From Termitomyces sp. T153 (lineage: Eukaryota > Basidiomycota > Agaricomycetes > Agaricales > Lyophyllaceae): a stretch of 64,000 bases of DNA. Position 1 is the first letter of the stretch. Each line of letters opens with the position of its first letter. The translations under genes and the position numbers were made by a program. Location of the stretch: NCBI GenBank assembly GCA_018296165.2, contig JACKQL020000147.1, positions 1 to 64,000 of the forward strand, given 5' to 3'. The notes beneath the pieces were generated by a model. It was not told where the DNA came from and did not search any database. It was given only the letters and a program-made list of their open reading frames with translations. Positions 22,631 to 34,929 of the stretch are shown piece after piece.

Positions 22631-25600
22631 GATGTGGAGGAGTCCGATGTTCGATCGCGCTTTGACGAGGTATTATCGGAGGTGGCTCGTCAATCGCGAA
22701 GAGTTCCTGATGTGGTTCTGGAAAGAGTTCGAGGAGGAAGAGTACGCAGGAGACGTTCTCAAGAAAGGTTTCCTTCGTTCAATTATTTTTTATCGACAGC
22801 TAATACTTCTGCGCTCTATAGATTGGACTCGCTTCGTCTTAAAAGGCCATAAAGGCTTTCATCTTACAAAAGAAGAATGTGCGCAGGGCTTATCTTACAA
22901 GACCCTCACCACCGGACTTGAACAGCGTTCAGACGGCCGCTTCTACTGGAACCTTCCGCCCGCCCCTCCCGCGGACCCCGAAAATGACAAGGAGAAGCAA
23001 ACGAAAAAGGTGACGGGTAAGAGAAAGCGTGGGGCGGATGGGGACAATGAAAAGGAAAAGGAAAAAGACAAGGGGAAGGGGAAGGACAAGGAGGGAAAGG
23101 GAGAGGCGAAGAAGGAGAAGGACAAGGAGGTAGTGAAGAAAGAGAAGGAGAAGGAGGTAGTGAAGAAGGAGAAGGAGAAGGAGGTAGTGAAGAAGGGGAA
23201 GGGGAAGGGGAAGGGGAAGAAGGAGGTAGTGAAGAAGAAGGAAAAAGAGAAAGTGGTGGCGAAGGAGAAGAGGGAGGAGAAGGAGAAGGAGGTAGTGAAT
23301 GCGGAATCGAAGGTGCAGAACTTGAACTCGGTGATCATGATCAGAGAGGCGAACACCAGCCCGAGTCCCACAGAAAAGAAAACGACGACGGCGAAACAAA
23401 AGTTTCCGAGGAGTCCGATCCCCGGGATCATCGGGAGGACCATGTTCAGCGGTAAGAATGAAGTCGATGAGCACGAGTCAAATAAACCGTCTGGATCGAG
23501 CTTCTCCAGCGCGAATTCCGCCATGGGTGAAAAGACGAAAACGGCGGCGGCGGAATCGAGGATGGAGAAGGTCTTCAACGTGGGGAACTTTTCAAGGAGT
23601 AAAAATGAGGACGACGACGACGAGTCGAAGAATCAAAAAAAGACCTCATCGGACCAGTCAAAGAATCAAGAAAAGGCCATACCTGCATCGAGCCCGAGTA
23701 CAGCATCGAGCGAAAAGAAAACGACGGAGGCGGAACAGCATTTACCGAGGGAGCCGTTGGCGTTGAAGGTTATCATCAGGCCGGAAGTACCTGCTACCGC
23801 TTATGCGGAAGTGAAACGTGATGATGCAGTGTCAGAATCGGAGTCGGCGCCGCCTGCCAAGAGAGCGAGAGTAGAGGGGGGTGAGGATGCGGATGCGGAT
23901 GCGGGTCAGCAGAATGTGGAGGAGAATGATACGCGGGCTTCTCTTCCTCCGCCTCCTTCTTCGTCTCTCGTTGAGGATCAGAACGATGAAGAAATGGGGA
24001 AGGAAAAAGGACGAGATGAAGGAAGAGAAAACGAAGAAGAAAAAGGGACTGCCCAGGAAGAGGTCCGCACTGATGACGTTATCAGGCGGTTCGTGGAAAG
24101 GTGGAGTGGAGACGAAAACAAAGTATTTGGAGGATGCGAGATTGAGGACATTGAGGCGATGCATGCGAGGAGGAAGATGTTGGTAGGAGGTGTAGGCGCA
24201 GATCCGAGTGCGGGTGGGGGAGATAATCAGGGGAAGCAGGAGAAGGAGGATGCGATTGATAATGATGATGATAGGATTTTGCAGACCGAGGGGTTAGGGT
24301 ATCCTGAACCCCAGCTCGAATCGATGGATATCGATTCCCCTACCCCGCAGCCTCACCGTGATGCGGGTGACAAGCAGAATGAACAGGAGAAGGAAAAAAG
24401 CGCTGATGAGAGTGATATTGCGCCGTCTGCGCCTGCGCCACCCAGTTCGACCGCTGTTCCAACGACGACGACGTCCGCGAGTACCCCTCGCGTTATCAAG
24501 GCGTCATTCTCAACTCCGGCGCAGCTCGCGAGTACCGCAGCTCTTCCTACCCCTACGACGTCAGCACCGACATCCACGCTTCCCTCGAGCGCCCCTTCTC
24601 AGGCTTCTAATCTGGGCAGTAATCCGTGTTCAAAGTTGATTTCGAAACCAGGTATGAGAGGGAGTTTGAGTGGGTTCTTTTTTGGCGCTGGCGGTGCGAG
24701 CGCAAGTGGGAGCAGGAGTGGGAGCAGGAGTGTAGCCAAGGGCACTGATCCTCCTTTATCTGCAGCAGCCGCTCTCATAGAAGGTACGAGCAAGGATGAC
24801 GTAAGAGAAGGAGGAACGGGCTTGGAAAAGAGGCAGAGTACTTGGGATGCGCGGGTTAGCAAGGCGCTGGAGAGGGCGAAAGCTTCAAAGGTACATGCGG
24901 CGAATGGAGGGGTAGCGATGTCGCCGAGGGCCGCGTGGTATGTACCGCAGTGCGATGCGAAAGAGCGGGAACGTGGGTATTTTTTTCTCTGCTCTTTCTA
25001 TTTTTGTACTTCGTTTTTTGGCTTCATGATGGTAGGATATGTGACGAATTCTTTCTTCTCTATTCATGCAATGTAGATGTTTTGATTCCCATTCGGCGTC
25101 GATTTTTTTTCACTGTGTACATGACTAATTTTCTCTTTTTCAATAGGTGTTTTGCAACGTGCTCATGCGGTAAGAGCAACCGGTGTGATTGGTAGTCCTG
25201 TTATTTCTGCTGCCACTCGTAATCCTCCTACTTCGGCCCTTAGCTTTGGACCTTCCGCTTCTGGCTCTAGATCTGGTTCAGGGTCTGACTCTACTGCACT
25301 TACAACTCCTCCGACTCGGCCTCAGCAGTCATCTTTGGTTCCTGCGATTGTAACTGCGCCTCCGCATGTGTCTTTGCCACCCGTTTCTGCTCCCCCTGCT
25401 GATTTAAGTACTGCCACTGCTAGTACTCCAACTCCCACGGAGATAGTGCCTGAGAGTCGTATAGTTGAAGTACCTCCTCCCGAAACGAGCTCTGAGTCAA
25501 GTACTAGTGCCACGGATGTGACAACTACGATCACTGAGGCAGATGCTTCAACGGATTCACGTGCACTGTTTTCGACTTCGCAGATGCTCGACTCTCAGCC

Positions 25601-27035
25601 TTGCCCACAGTCTCCGCCGCAATCTACCTCTCCTGATCCGACGACATCTATCAACTCCATGGAATCTCAAATAGAGACACCTCGCCCCCGTCCTAGCCCT
25701 CGTAAACTCCCGCCTCCTGGTCCACCGCCACCAGGACGGACTACAAACCGTGAGAAATATCAGACTGCAGCTGCATGGTCTGGCTCTGGCTCGTCTGACC
25801 CCGACAACAATGGGGATACTCACGAACCTGAGGGGATGAGAGAATATCGTACTAGTGAGCATGGGCACGAGCACGAGCACGAGCATGAGAGAGATCTGCA
25901 GCATGATCGCACCCACCGCCGGTATGAAAGGGGTGGGTACTATGATGGGTATCACCGTCGTGGTGCCACACTCGGCTCCCCGCCCTTCAGACGATATCAT
26001 CCGTACGCGTACCCACCACCCCCCAGCCGACCGACGTATCATTCTTCATCCGCTCCACCGTATCATCCTCAAAGTCCATACAACGACTATCTGCCTTATC
26101 CACCTTCTGTGTCGACGCCCTACCGTCCTTCGCGAAGGGGTAGTGGGATTTGGGGTTCATTGAGCGGGGTGCATAGTCCTGTACATCCTGATATCGACCC
26201 AGAGGGGACGGAGGTGGATAGGAGCCCAGTTGCTACGAGGATTGTGTCAATTGTGCAAGATACAATGGCGAGACTTGCGGATGTGCTCTGTACGAGTGGC
26301 TCTATGAGGGAGAGCGGCAGTAGGAGAATGAGGGAGAGGTCTTCTGTGGCGTCAGTATCAGGGTCGGTTTCTGCTGACGCGGGTACTTCGCGACCTGGGG
26401 GTGCACATGTAAAACAGGGTAGTGATGATAGACCGCTGAAGTTGGATGATGTTTTTGGACAAATTCGATTGTTGAAGGAGGATCATCAACGCGAGGTAAA
26501 CGCAATGCGTAATGAGATCGAGAGGTTGAGGAGACATGTTCAGAACCTTGAGGGACATTGTACGAGGCATCGAATGACCGATCAGGAAACGGATACTATC
26601 AACGTGGGCAATAAAGTGGTCATCACAAATGGTGTAGTTGCCGAGTCTTCGTCGTACCCCATCGATCTTACGAGTGATGCGTCGGATGAGGGTTCACAAG
26701 TAAATCGGCCTGGTTCATTGGTCAGTCGGGTTCCAATTCCAGTCAGGCACCCTTTGACTGATCTGATTGGCATCAATCAGGGCAACTTTCACCTTGCAGA
26801 CACGCTTGCGATGATCCAAGTTCGCGATTCCAATTCCCCGTCGTCGACTCTCGGGCAAGAGGACGGCGTCGATATTAGTCAGACCGACACAGGAAAGGAG
26901 ACGGAGACGGCGGTGCGCCCGCCGCGGGTGGGCATAAGTCCTTCAAGTGGTGGAATCCCAATGTCCCCCAGTCATAGTGGATTGCCGCTCCCCATCAAGT
27001 CGCAACGGAAGAGACCTATGTTCGCCACCCATTGA
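22392..27035 (+). CDS. Large K/E-rich and S/T/P-rich protein of unknown function; 5' end fused in frame to Gag relic
   Basis: The frame is open from 22392 to 25076 and again from about 25150 to 27035. The first ~75 codons are Gag; codons after about 22,624 (an ATG lies there) are CpG-normal host sequence. An in-frame intron, 22768-22821, is likely; removing it gives VLKKDWTRFVLKGHKGFHL. A lysine/glutamate repeat follows, then long acidic and Ser/Thr/Pro stretches. A second intron lies between about 24,940 and 25,146 (donor undecided; acceptor ttcaatag). The second exon holds a His/Glu run, a Tyr/Pro-rich part (YHPYAYPPPPSRPTYHSS), a short coiled coil (FGQIRLLKEDHQREVNAMRN) and ends at TGA 27033-27035. 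The protein is mostly disordered and I recognise no family. Nuclear or scaffold roles are conceivable but not shown. Confidence 0.65.
22768..22821 (+). other. Probable spliceosomal intron (54 nt)
   Basis: Donor AAG|GTTTCC, branch-point-like CTAATAC and acceptor CTATAG| at typical spacing. The length is a multiple of three, so the frame is open with or without splicing. Splicing removes the hydrophobic LRSIIFYRQLILLRSI stretch. Confidence 0.65.
23040..23310 (+). repeat. GA-rich coding microsatellite/minisatellite
   Basis: Imperfect units of gagaaggagaaggaggtagtgaag-like sequence encode repeated KEKEKEVVKK. The purine-rich strand gives long Phe/Leu/Ser-rich shadow frames on the minus strand. 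Such tracts change length readily. Confidence 0.85.
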
Positions 27036-27052
27036 AATGACTGACGATGATC

Positions 27053-27058
27053 AATAAA
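27053..27058 (+). promoter_or_regulatory. Candidate polyadenylation signal AATAAA
   Basis: AATAAA starts 17 bp after the stop codon of the K/E-rich gene. The position is close to the stop but usable; no transcript evidence is available. Confidence 0.4.
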
Positions 27059-27439
27059 TCTTTTGTGCTTGGATGGTTCCTTTTTACTTCCTCTTGGTGG
27101 TTTATGTCCTGCATCTTGTTGTCGTTTAATGTAAATATCCTTCACCTATACGCTATTTCCCGTTGTATCAAGATCAGACAAGCCATCAGTACAAACAATC
27201 AATACTATTATGGTTTCCCGACGTTCTACGACGACCTTCAAAGTTGAAGACAGACTCCCGTCAATATGCGAGTCTCGTTTGCGACGTGCTCAGGAGGAAG
27301 GCGTCATCGCTGTTTGTCCATCACCATCTCAGATTATATACCCGAGGACCTCGGTAATCATGGAGGCAAGTTGCGTAGAAACGTCAGAGAGTTCGATCAT
27401 GATCAACCTAGAACTCTACTCTTCAAACAGCGATCCTAT

Positions 27440-28705
27440 TTCGACGAAAAGGACTACAACAATGTGCACAAACGTGGAGGAAAACACGTTTGATATCCGA
27501 CGTAAGTATACTAAATGGACCCAGAAATACCAAAGTTTGAGTTCCATGTTTTTGTGCATGTTGAATTGGCAGATACCAAAGACGCTGCTCCTGAACAACC
27601 AGATGCACTCATGGAGTTGGCAGACTCTTCGGAGTATGTTCTTATCCGCGTTCCCTCCGAGATCTTCGTTCGATTGTTTATCTAGTCCACCTACCAAAAC
27701 TCGCTGTCTGTAAACGGCAGCTCTCCGCTTGGATTGTCCCATGTGTGTTCGTACTCGACAATCACAGCTCTAAGCGCTTCTTAACTCTGGAGCACGCTAT
27801 CCATCGACTTCTAGTTAGAACCTTGATGTCCATCGGCTTTCCAATCTCGCATACATGTTTTATAAGCCAGAGGACTACCGAACATTTCCATTTCCCAGAG
27901 TCGACTCTTGACCTCCATACTCAAGGAAGTTGAGTGGTGGAGGTGCGAACCCAACTATCGTCATTTTTCATCTTCTGTTGGAACGTGAATATCCTCACGC
28001 ACTTGTCGCCTCGGATATGGTACTGAGAGAGAAGTGATTTGTCCAAAATATTGACACTGCCCGCGCATTCATTCCTTGTGCTGGAAAAGCTCATTTTAGT
28101 ATACAACGATTGTGCTCCGGTGACCGCGTTTATAGTAATGCGCCCTTACTCCGTTTCGTCCCTTTCATAACACATCGATTTGGTGTTCTCGTTCTAAATC
28201 TTTATGCATGGCAATGGGGCCAGTTCACACGCTTCGAATATCATGCCGCCTTAGATTCTCGTCGATGCTTCAGAATCTTTCGCAAGTTGATCAATATTCA
28301 ATGGTGCTCTGTCCGTGTGAAGGCAATGGAGGACGACACTCCATCGGCGTCACCCGTGACTGAACTTAACTGCCTCGCGTTTCTCAAGATACAAATTTGA
28401 ACTTCTTCCCCGTGCGCGAGTTATCGATCTCTCGCGGGCATCACGTCCAGGTTCCGAAAGCACATGTGAAATGCGGGATAAACCTCTCTCTGGTGCCGAA
28501 TAACTTCTCAACAACAAATATTCAGCGTCCTCAACTTCTTATATCGCGCTGTCAATCACTAGAGTGCCTGGCAATACAAATTAAAACGGTCATCGGTACA
28601 AGATTTTATGTTTGGGAGGCGTGGACCTGGCTTCTCACATCTACCTCCTCTACCTCATCCCAATGCAGTTGTTTTCGGGCTAATCATTTACCCCGACATG
28701 AATGA
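27440..28705 (+). pseudogene. F-box protein relic, copy 1
   Basis: A short first exon ending near TNVEENTFDIR is followed by a GTAAGT...TTGGCAG intron (about 27,501-27,572). Then come PDALMELADSSEYVLIRVPS and EIFVRLFI-stop, and downstream LGLSHVCSYSTITALSAS. This is the agaricomycete F-box pattern (LPxEIxxxIF ... LSxVCxxWRxIALSTPxLW). F-box proteins bring substrates to SCF ubiquitin ligases. The F-box carries a TAG after RLFI and frameshifts. Some leucine-rich sequence continues to about 28,705 (PQLLISRCQSLECLAIQIK). It shares about 400 bp with copy 2. Confidence 0.7.
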
Positions 28706-29452
28706 TAGACGCGACTAGCTGACACATTTTCTCGTATAGCAATGTCATCTGCAGCCCATCGCTGAAGAATGTCGGGCCATTTGTGGTCAGGGCGAGGGCA
28801 GGGAGTTCTGCCGACTTGTCGATGACAATCTTCAAGCAGATGCAGAATTGTATCCTTCCTTTTTACCTAATTTGTTTGGCCTGAGTGACGAGTTGGGTTG
28901 GAGGACATGACTTATGTGAGTACCATGCCCGTTTCAATTTTATTCCTAAGTCAAGACACAGATTCCGAGACTGCACCCGATGTCAGTATACATTATTTAT
29001 TGCCCATACCGCATACACTTTCAGCTACGCCGCATTTGCCTTCAGAGCTTAGGTAGCGCTTTTGTGGTCCTTTTGCTGGGGGTATGGATAGAGAATGGTA
29101 GGAGGTCAAAGAGTAGAGGATGTACAATCTTTGTGCGACATACGTTGTACACTCGGAGGCAATTCAGTCATACCCATGGGAAAAGATGTGAAAGATGTTC
29201 CGAAACAACAGATAGATGATTGTCCACGATCATGCTAGTGACGGATTTGGCATGGGCCACGTTTAATAGTTAACCTGCCGTCGTTGTTCCTCCGTCATCG
29301 TCTCAGATTCCCTGACCGGGTCTTTATATTATGGATGGATTTAGCGTCGGCCAGTGCCCCTCGAATATGGCATTCTGCCGAGTAGTGGCTTTCGGTAAAT
29401 TTAGTAGGACTGTCAGAGCTCGGTCAAGCTGAAACCCCTTTCCAAACCGCGA
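28706..29452. other. Spacer between F-box copies, nothing recognised
   Basis: CpG-normal sequence with several short frames and no motif. It may be the decayed remainder of the copy 1 leucine-rich region. Confidence 0.4.
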
Positions 29453-29860
29453 TCCTCAAAAAAAAAATTCGATCAAAACAACTATGACAATGTGCACGAA
29501 CGTACAGAAAAACACGTTTGATATCCGTCGTAAGAACTCTAAAACCGACTTCACATAGTAAAGTTTGAGTTCCATGCTTTTCATCATGTTGAATTGGCAG
29601 AACCACCGGACGCATTCCTGGAGCTACCAGACTCTTCGGTTGTTACTCGCGTTCCTTCCGAGATCCTCATTCAAATCTTTATCTACTCTACCTACCAAAA
29701 GCCGTTGTCCAGAATCATCAGTAGCTCTATGCTTGGATTGTCCCATGTGTGTTTGTATTGGAGAATCACAGCTCTGAGCACGCCCTGAATTATGGAGCAC
29801 ATTATCCATCATTTTCTCATGAAATCCATTGGTTATTCCGAGCTCTATGAAGTAGCCATT
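29453..29860 (+). pseudogene. F-box protein relic, copy 2
   Basis: Direct repeat of 27,440-27,850. It shares the TNVQKNTFDIR exon, a GTAAGA...TTGGCAG intron (about 29,531-29,601) and then a better preserved F-box: PDAFLELPDSSVVTRVPSEI, LIQIFIYSTYQKPLSRIISS and LGLSHVCLYWRITALSTP, then TGA. Only the F-box domain is present; the substrate-binding part is missing because a Plavaka relic abuts at about 29,861. Confidence 0.75.
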
Positions 29861-31995
29861 TGTTCTTGAGGTACTAGGCAAATTGGGCATGGATATTTCC
29901 CCTTAAGACCATGAATGAGAGACATGACAGACCTAAAGTTTTGTCAATCATAAAATTACAGAAGACCAGGGTCCTTACATTTCCTCAAAATCAGAAGATA
30001 GAATGAGAATGAATGGCCAGAGCCATCACAAGATATTATCACCTTTACTATATCTCCATGCACCATCCTGAGCTAACTCAATAATTTTTGCCAGGAAGAT
30101 TTGAAAGCCCTCATGCCAAACTGCATTCTTAAAATCAACAAATCCTTTTTTTCCCTGTTTCAGCCGTATCTTTGCAAACCTACAAGATAAATCAATAAGT
30201 CAGCTCAATGCTTGAGCACAAAGAGATAAACAAACAATGGGTAACCAGCCAACAATGTGGCCTCCACCTCTTCCATCTGTATTTTGAATGTAGTGTGGAA
30301 GAAAAGCAAATTGTCCAACAATGGGATATCCCTTTGCAGTCCCAAAACTTGACAGTCTTGCTTTATTGGCATACAGGATGAGTGGGAGAAGCTTTGCAGC
30401 TAGATGATTGGGTAAATGCAACTGGGATTCAACAGAAAAAGTCTGATTTTGTGGGTTCAAAGTTTAGAGCATCGGAACATGACATAGTACCTGAGCCTCC
30501 CATGCTGCATCACCTGTCCACAGCTCAGCAATGGATTGCTCACAAGTCACTCCTGTCCACTTATAATGCTTCTGGACATCCCAAACAATATGCAGTGCAA
30601 TCATGGGGTCATCAACAACATTTTTGATGGCCCAGTCCCAAGGATTGCATACATGTATCTCTAACTCTTGTGGAACCTTCTTGTGTAAAACTTGATATCA
30701 TTCTTTCTAGAACTGATTCAGATGTCACCACCAACCAAGTCCCATAGTAATATTGTCACTCAAATGCCTTTTCCCAGGTCTTTTTCAATTCAGATGCATT
30801 TTTGAGGATGAAAGGATCTTCAACACTGCACACAACAGCTCAGTGGAATAGCTTGATGAGAAAATCTGATTGACTCCTGTTAAAGGCAGCTTCAAGTTCC
30901 ATCTCCACAACTTCAAAATTGAGTTAGGAATTGAATGGTTTCCATGGTTCAAAATTGGATGGAAGTGTTGTTTTCTTAGGGTAACACTTGCTATACAACC
31001 CCATCTTGGGTGGAATGTTTGAATGTGGGTGGTACTCAATTTTAAATAATTATTCTGGCCCTGAATTGTGTAGACTAGGTGAAATGCAACCATCCTCAGC
31101 CTGTGCACATTTGTTGAAGCCTCTCCAAAGATTTGAGCATTAGATAGCATAGATTTGTGCTTACCTGTTGTTCAAAAGCAGGAGCTCCACTGAAGGGACC
31201 ACCCAAATCTGAATTGTTGACATTTGGTACTGAAAATTCTTCAGAATCTATTATGATTGTTGGAACCCTATAGTCTATCACACCGGACAATATGTAAGTC
31301 TAATTTCAAGTACACATTGTCAGCACTAGGTTGAGTATTGTATGTAAAGCATGTACATACCCTCAATGCAATGTAATTGAGGGTTTGTATCCACTAAAGC
31401 AACATATATATATATATATATATATACTATTTGGGACAATGTAAAGGAGGTGGCCAGAGAGCCAATATCTAAACAATGGAGGGGGTGGCCACAAGGCCAA
31501 TGTCCAAACAATGTAAGTGTGATATAGATGTACTGTGCTGTGATCGAGGCTGATGGTTGCATTGCAGATACCACCAGTAATAGGCATTCTGAAAGATACA
31601 GAGTTGACATAATTGGGGTGTACCTGTTGTGTGCTGATATTTGATACTGTGCTTGCATAGTCTTTCAGATGCAGATTTGGTCCCCTTGGACATTAACACA
31701 TTGCTTTCAGATTGGTTGAAGTCTATTAATAATGTAATTTGTTATCAGCTCATTTAAACTAAGTCACAAGTAGTGAGATCTACCTGTGCATGGTATCTGA
31801 ATCGAGTCAAGATGCTCAAAGAATGCTGCATTTTGACAGGCATCCTGTTGCCTCTTCTTCACACATGCTTTCCTGTGGATCCTAATTCCCTGGCTCTCAC
31901 AAGTTTCTCCACAAAATTTGCACCTTGTGTAGCCATACAGTGTTTGAGGCCAAGGAATGTCCATTCTATTGAAAAAGAAGGATTTTACAAACAAT
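29861..31995 (-). mobile_element. Plavaka-type DNA transposon relic (5' part of the transposase)
   Basis: Read on the minus strand from 31,990: a Cys/His segment (RCKFCGETCESQGIRIHRKA, zinc-finger-like), then scattered fragments, then LILYANKARLSSFGTAKGYP, GGGHIVGWLPIV (30,460-30,200), then FKNAVWHEGFQIFLAKIIEL and, at the left end, KGKYPCPICLVPQEQM (about 29,862-29,910). Together these are the diagnostic order of Plavaka transposases, CACTA-related elements abundant in Agaricomycetes. Frameshifts and stops are frequent and CpG is scarce. The catalytic part expected further downstream is missing. No terminal inverted repeats were found. Confidence 0.82.
31404..31426. repeat. (TA)n microsatellite
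   Basis: About 11 uninterrupted AT/TA dinucleotides inside the Plavaka relic. Confidence 0.95.
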
Positions 31996-32576
31996 GTGTA
32001 ATAGTAAGGTTGGCTTGGTCAGATTAGCACGTATCTAATCAGGCCCGATTGAGAAGGCATGATGCCATGATTTCGCCTAATTTGGTTTTCAGTCTGATTA
32101 GGCATCAGGGAATTTTCCGACAATTGTTACCTCTGATATCGCAAATGGAGCGGTAGGATCTCGAGGATCCACCAACCCCACTTTGGTTGTAGCTAGTCTT
32201 ATTTCGGAGAGAGGGTGTCCTTTAGATCCCAGAGCTCCTCGTCGATCACGTATGATTGTTTGTGGTGATGATCACGCTGACTGCGGCATTAACCTTGCGG
32301 TTCCAATGCGCTACGAGACGTTTTATGAGTCCATGACGCATGAGCTTCTCCATGGATTCTGTTGATGCGTTGAGGCCTGGTGGGGGGGGCGAAGAAGGAC
32401 GATAGGGTAGAGCGTTGTTTCTTGGACGTCCTTCGAACTGATTCCTCATTTCGCCGACCTCGCCTGCGTCAAGTATAGACTCTGCCATGACGGCAAAACT
32501 CGACGACAGCGTCACCTGCACCAGCATCACCTACCTCTCAATCAATATATGTCCCGATATTACTTGACCCAGATGC
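31996..32576. other. CpG-normal spacer, no gene recognised
   Basis: Short overlapping frames on both strands (32183-32365 plus, 32530-32246 minus) show no motif. CpG returns abruptly at about 32,030, marking the edge of the Plavaka block. Confidence 0.4.
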
Positions 32577-33482
32577 GTGGCACCTGTGTGGAGGGGTGGC
32601 TTCTGGAAGCATGCATTTGAATCGTCATCTTGGGTCATGATTCGGCACTTTCATATGGATGGCGGTCCAGGGATAATCACCGATCAGCTGTCAACGTCGT
32701 GGGTGGAATAAAAAATAGAATATATTGCAGGGTATGGCATGTGTGTACTGGGATATAATATGTAATACAAGACGACAACTCCGTGGTGGTTGTGATGGTC
32801 ATTTCCTAGATTGTCCGCCGAGATAGACCAAAAACAAAAACAGCAAAACAATTACAGGCACTCGTCTATTGGCAGAATCACAACCTAACGCACAATACGG
32901 CCAACTAGACTGGCTATTGTTTAGATGTTTATGGTGTTTATCTGAATGATGCTTTTGAATTGCTTGATGGTCCAGAGAAGAAGACTGAAATCTTGCTCGA
33001 TCTTCCGCCGACACAAGGTAGGACGTCAAGCCAGAGGAAAAATCCTGGTGAGGGTCAAACAAGGCATCCTTGTTAGCAGGCTCAATACCCGGCGGAACTG
33101 GACCGGAGCATCCTTTCATTCTCTTTTCATAGGCTCGAACGCCTTGTAAGTCGCCATTAATTGGTGAGCAATGCTCAAAAGTGCCTTGCAATCAATGGAT
33201 AGGAAGTGTCCCATAGCTCTTTTCCTGTGCAGGTGGTGTGGCACCCGTGTGGAGGTGGCTTCTGGAAGCATGCATTTGAATCGTCATCTTGGGCCATGAT
33301 TCGGCACTGTCATATGGATGCCGGTTCACGGATAACCACAGATCAGCTGTCAACCGTCGTGGGTGGAATTTAAGATAAAATATATTGCAGGGTATGTCAT
33401 GTGTGTACTGGGATATAATATGTAATACAAGACGACAACTCCGTGGTAGTTGTGATGGTCATTTCCTAAATTGTCCGCCGAG
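32577..33482. mobile_element. Candidate miniature LTR element or segmental duplication: 246-bp direct repeats around 415 bp
   Basis: The two repeats (32577-32822 and 33238-33482) begin GTGGCACC and end TTGTCCGCCGAG. They differ at only about 15 positions with two or three small indels. The interval has no protein motif. Repeat length and layout suit a terminal-repeat retrotransposon in miniature, but I see no TG...CA boundary, no tRNA primer site and no target duplication, so a simple tandem duplication is equally possible. Confidence 0.55.
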
Positions 33483-34279
33483 GGCTGTTGTTGTCTTTGT
33501 ATTCATCGGCTTCGCACCACCAGTACCAGCAGATCCAGACCCATCATGACACCCAGGCAGAAGCGCTGAGTCGCAGTAGGATACGAGCGTATTTTAATTC
33601 CTCTGTCGAATTGGACACGACGGATTTTATCAGCTATTTGGAGTTACTACCCGATGTTTTCCCACTCGTAATCAGCTGAAATGCTTGACGACAACGTCAG
33701 CAATGTTTTCTTCCTATACACCTTTCTCTGACGAACGTTTCAGCTCCCGATAGGAAGGTCTGAGTCATTGCTGTGAATGCTGACATATAGGTCCACAAGT
33801 AATCAGCTGGTTCTAAGAATTCCATTAGTTGACTTTGATTGCAGGGTGAGAATGATACACTGCCGCCGATCGTACACACACTCGGATGGTCACTAGCTCC
33901 ACCTCCGACAGATTCCATAACCATCTCCCAGACCCGCACTGATTACTTTAGACCTTCGGGGCGGGCGTCGCCCATCACATTCCACAGGCTGGTAGTCTAT
34001 CTTCCCTTACCGAGAGAATCCTCCTTCCCGCATCTGAGACTGGGACTTCAAAGCTTCACACCCCACTTCCGTTCCTCGCACCGCACCGTCTGTCCCCCTT
34101 TCAGCGTCATCCACGGCAGGCCGTCAGGCTAATCCTAGCCATTCAGGAGGTAGATTCCAGCATTTCCGCTATTACATGCTACCTATGCTCACCTATTCCG
34201 AGCAGTTCCTGCCTTACTTCCATCCGCCCTCCCTGCAGGTCATGCATCATCCTCCAGTCCTGGACCACTCCCTCTTACA
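33483..34279. other. Low-evidence region left of the gag-like relic
   Basis: A Pro/Ser-rich frame (33839-34132) shows no motif. Possibly the 5' part of the element-like fragment that follows. Confidence 0.35.
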
Positions 34280-34913
34280 TTGACATCACATCTTGCTCTA
34301 GCGCCATCCCCTCCAATCACAGCCAATCTCCTCAGCCTCGGTAACTCTCGCTCCTTCCTCAGCGCGCCCCCTGAGACATCAGCGTCTCTCGACCCAAATG
34401 CGCTGCCATTCCAATCCGTATCCAGCGAGTATTCAACGCGGGATGGACAGTTTACGTACCCCTTGATCTTCTCACGAATGAGGCGTGTCACAAGGCAATG
34501 TCCGCCCCCAATCGACATGGGGATACCTCCATCTCCCTCTCAGCATCAGGCGAGCTACAACTCTCCGGTGCTAAGTTCGACCTCAGCAAGGAGAAAGACC
34601 TGAACCCACTAGAATTTATACAGGCTTCCGTGACGCTCATTTCGGTGATTCGCCATTGCCTGAAGGCTGGTCCTATGGCCATATCGGCGGGATGGTTGCA
34701 GGTCAGGTAGCAGATGCCTTTCACGCTCATTATTATCGCATTCATCAGCGGCATGACTTCTGTGAGGACTTCCGGGCATACCTAGCGTACGATATATACA
34801 TGCGGCACACTTATCTCCAGCGCCAAGAGAATCTCCGCGTTCAGGACTGGCTGATCAAGGTTACGTCCTCTATTGTCCATGATATGAGTTTTGGGCATCC
34901 CTGCAAGAAATGA
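34280..34913 (+). pseudogene. Fragment of unknown protein, perhaps from a retroelement
   Basis: Frames at 34498-34710 and 34656-34913 overlap across a frameshift near 34,670 and together read KDLNPLEFIQASVTLISVIR, then YGHIGGMVAGQVADAFHAHY, YRIHQRHDFCEDFRAYLAYD and IYMRHTYLQRQENLRVQDWL. The pattern F/Y-W..H-F..Y-YD..-R recurs in agaricomycete repeat-associated proteins that I remember, but I cannot name a domain. The fragment ends where the ABC transporter relic begins from the other strand. Confidence 0.35.
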
Positions 34914-34929
34914 AAGTCAACGTACCAAA

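Noticed and set aside
22929..23578. Long minus-strand frames rich in Phe, Leu and Ser (181 and 211 aa)
   Set aside because: They are the complement of the lysine/glutamate-coding GA-rich tract of the plus-strand gene.
32577..33482. Firm call as an LTR retrotransposon
   Set aside because: No TG...CA ends, primer-binding site, polypurine tract or target duplication were seen; kept only as a candidate.
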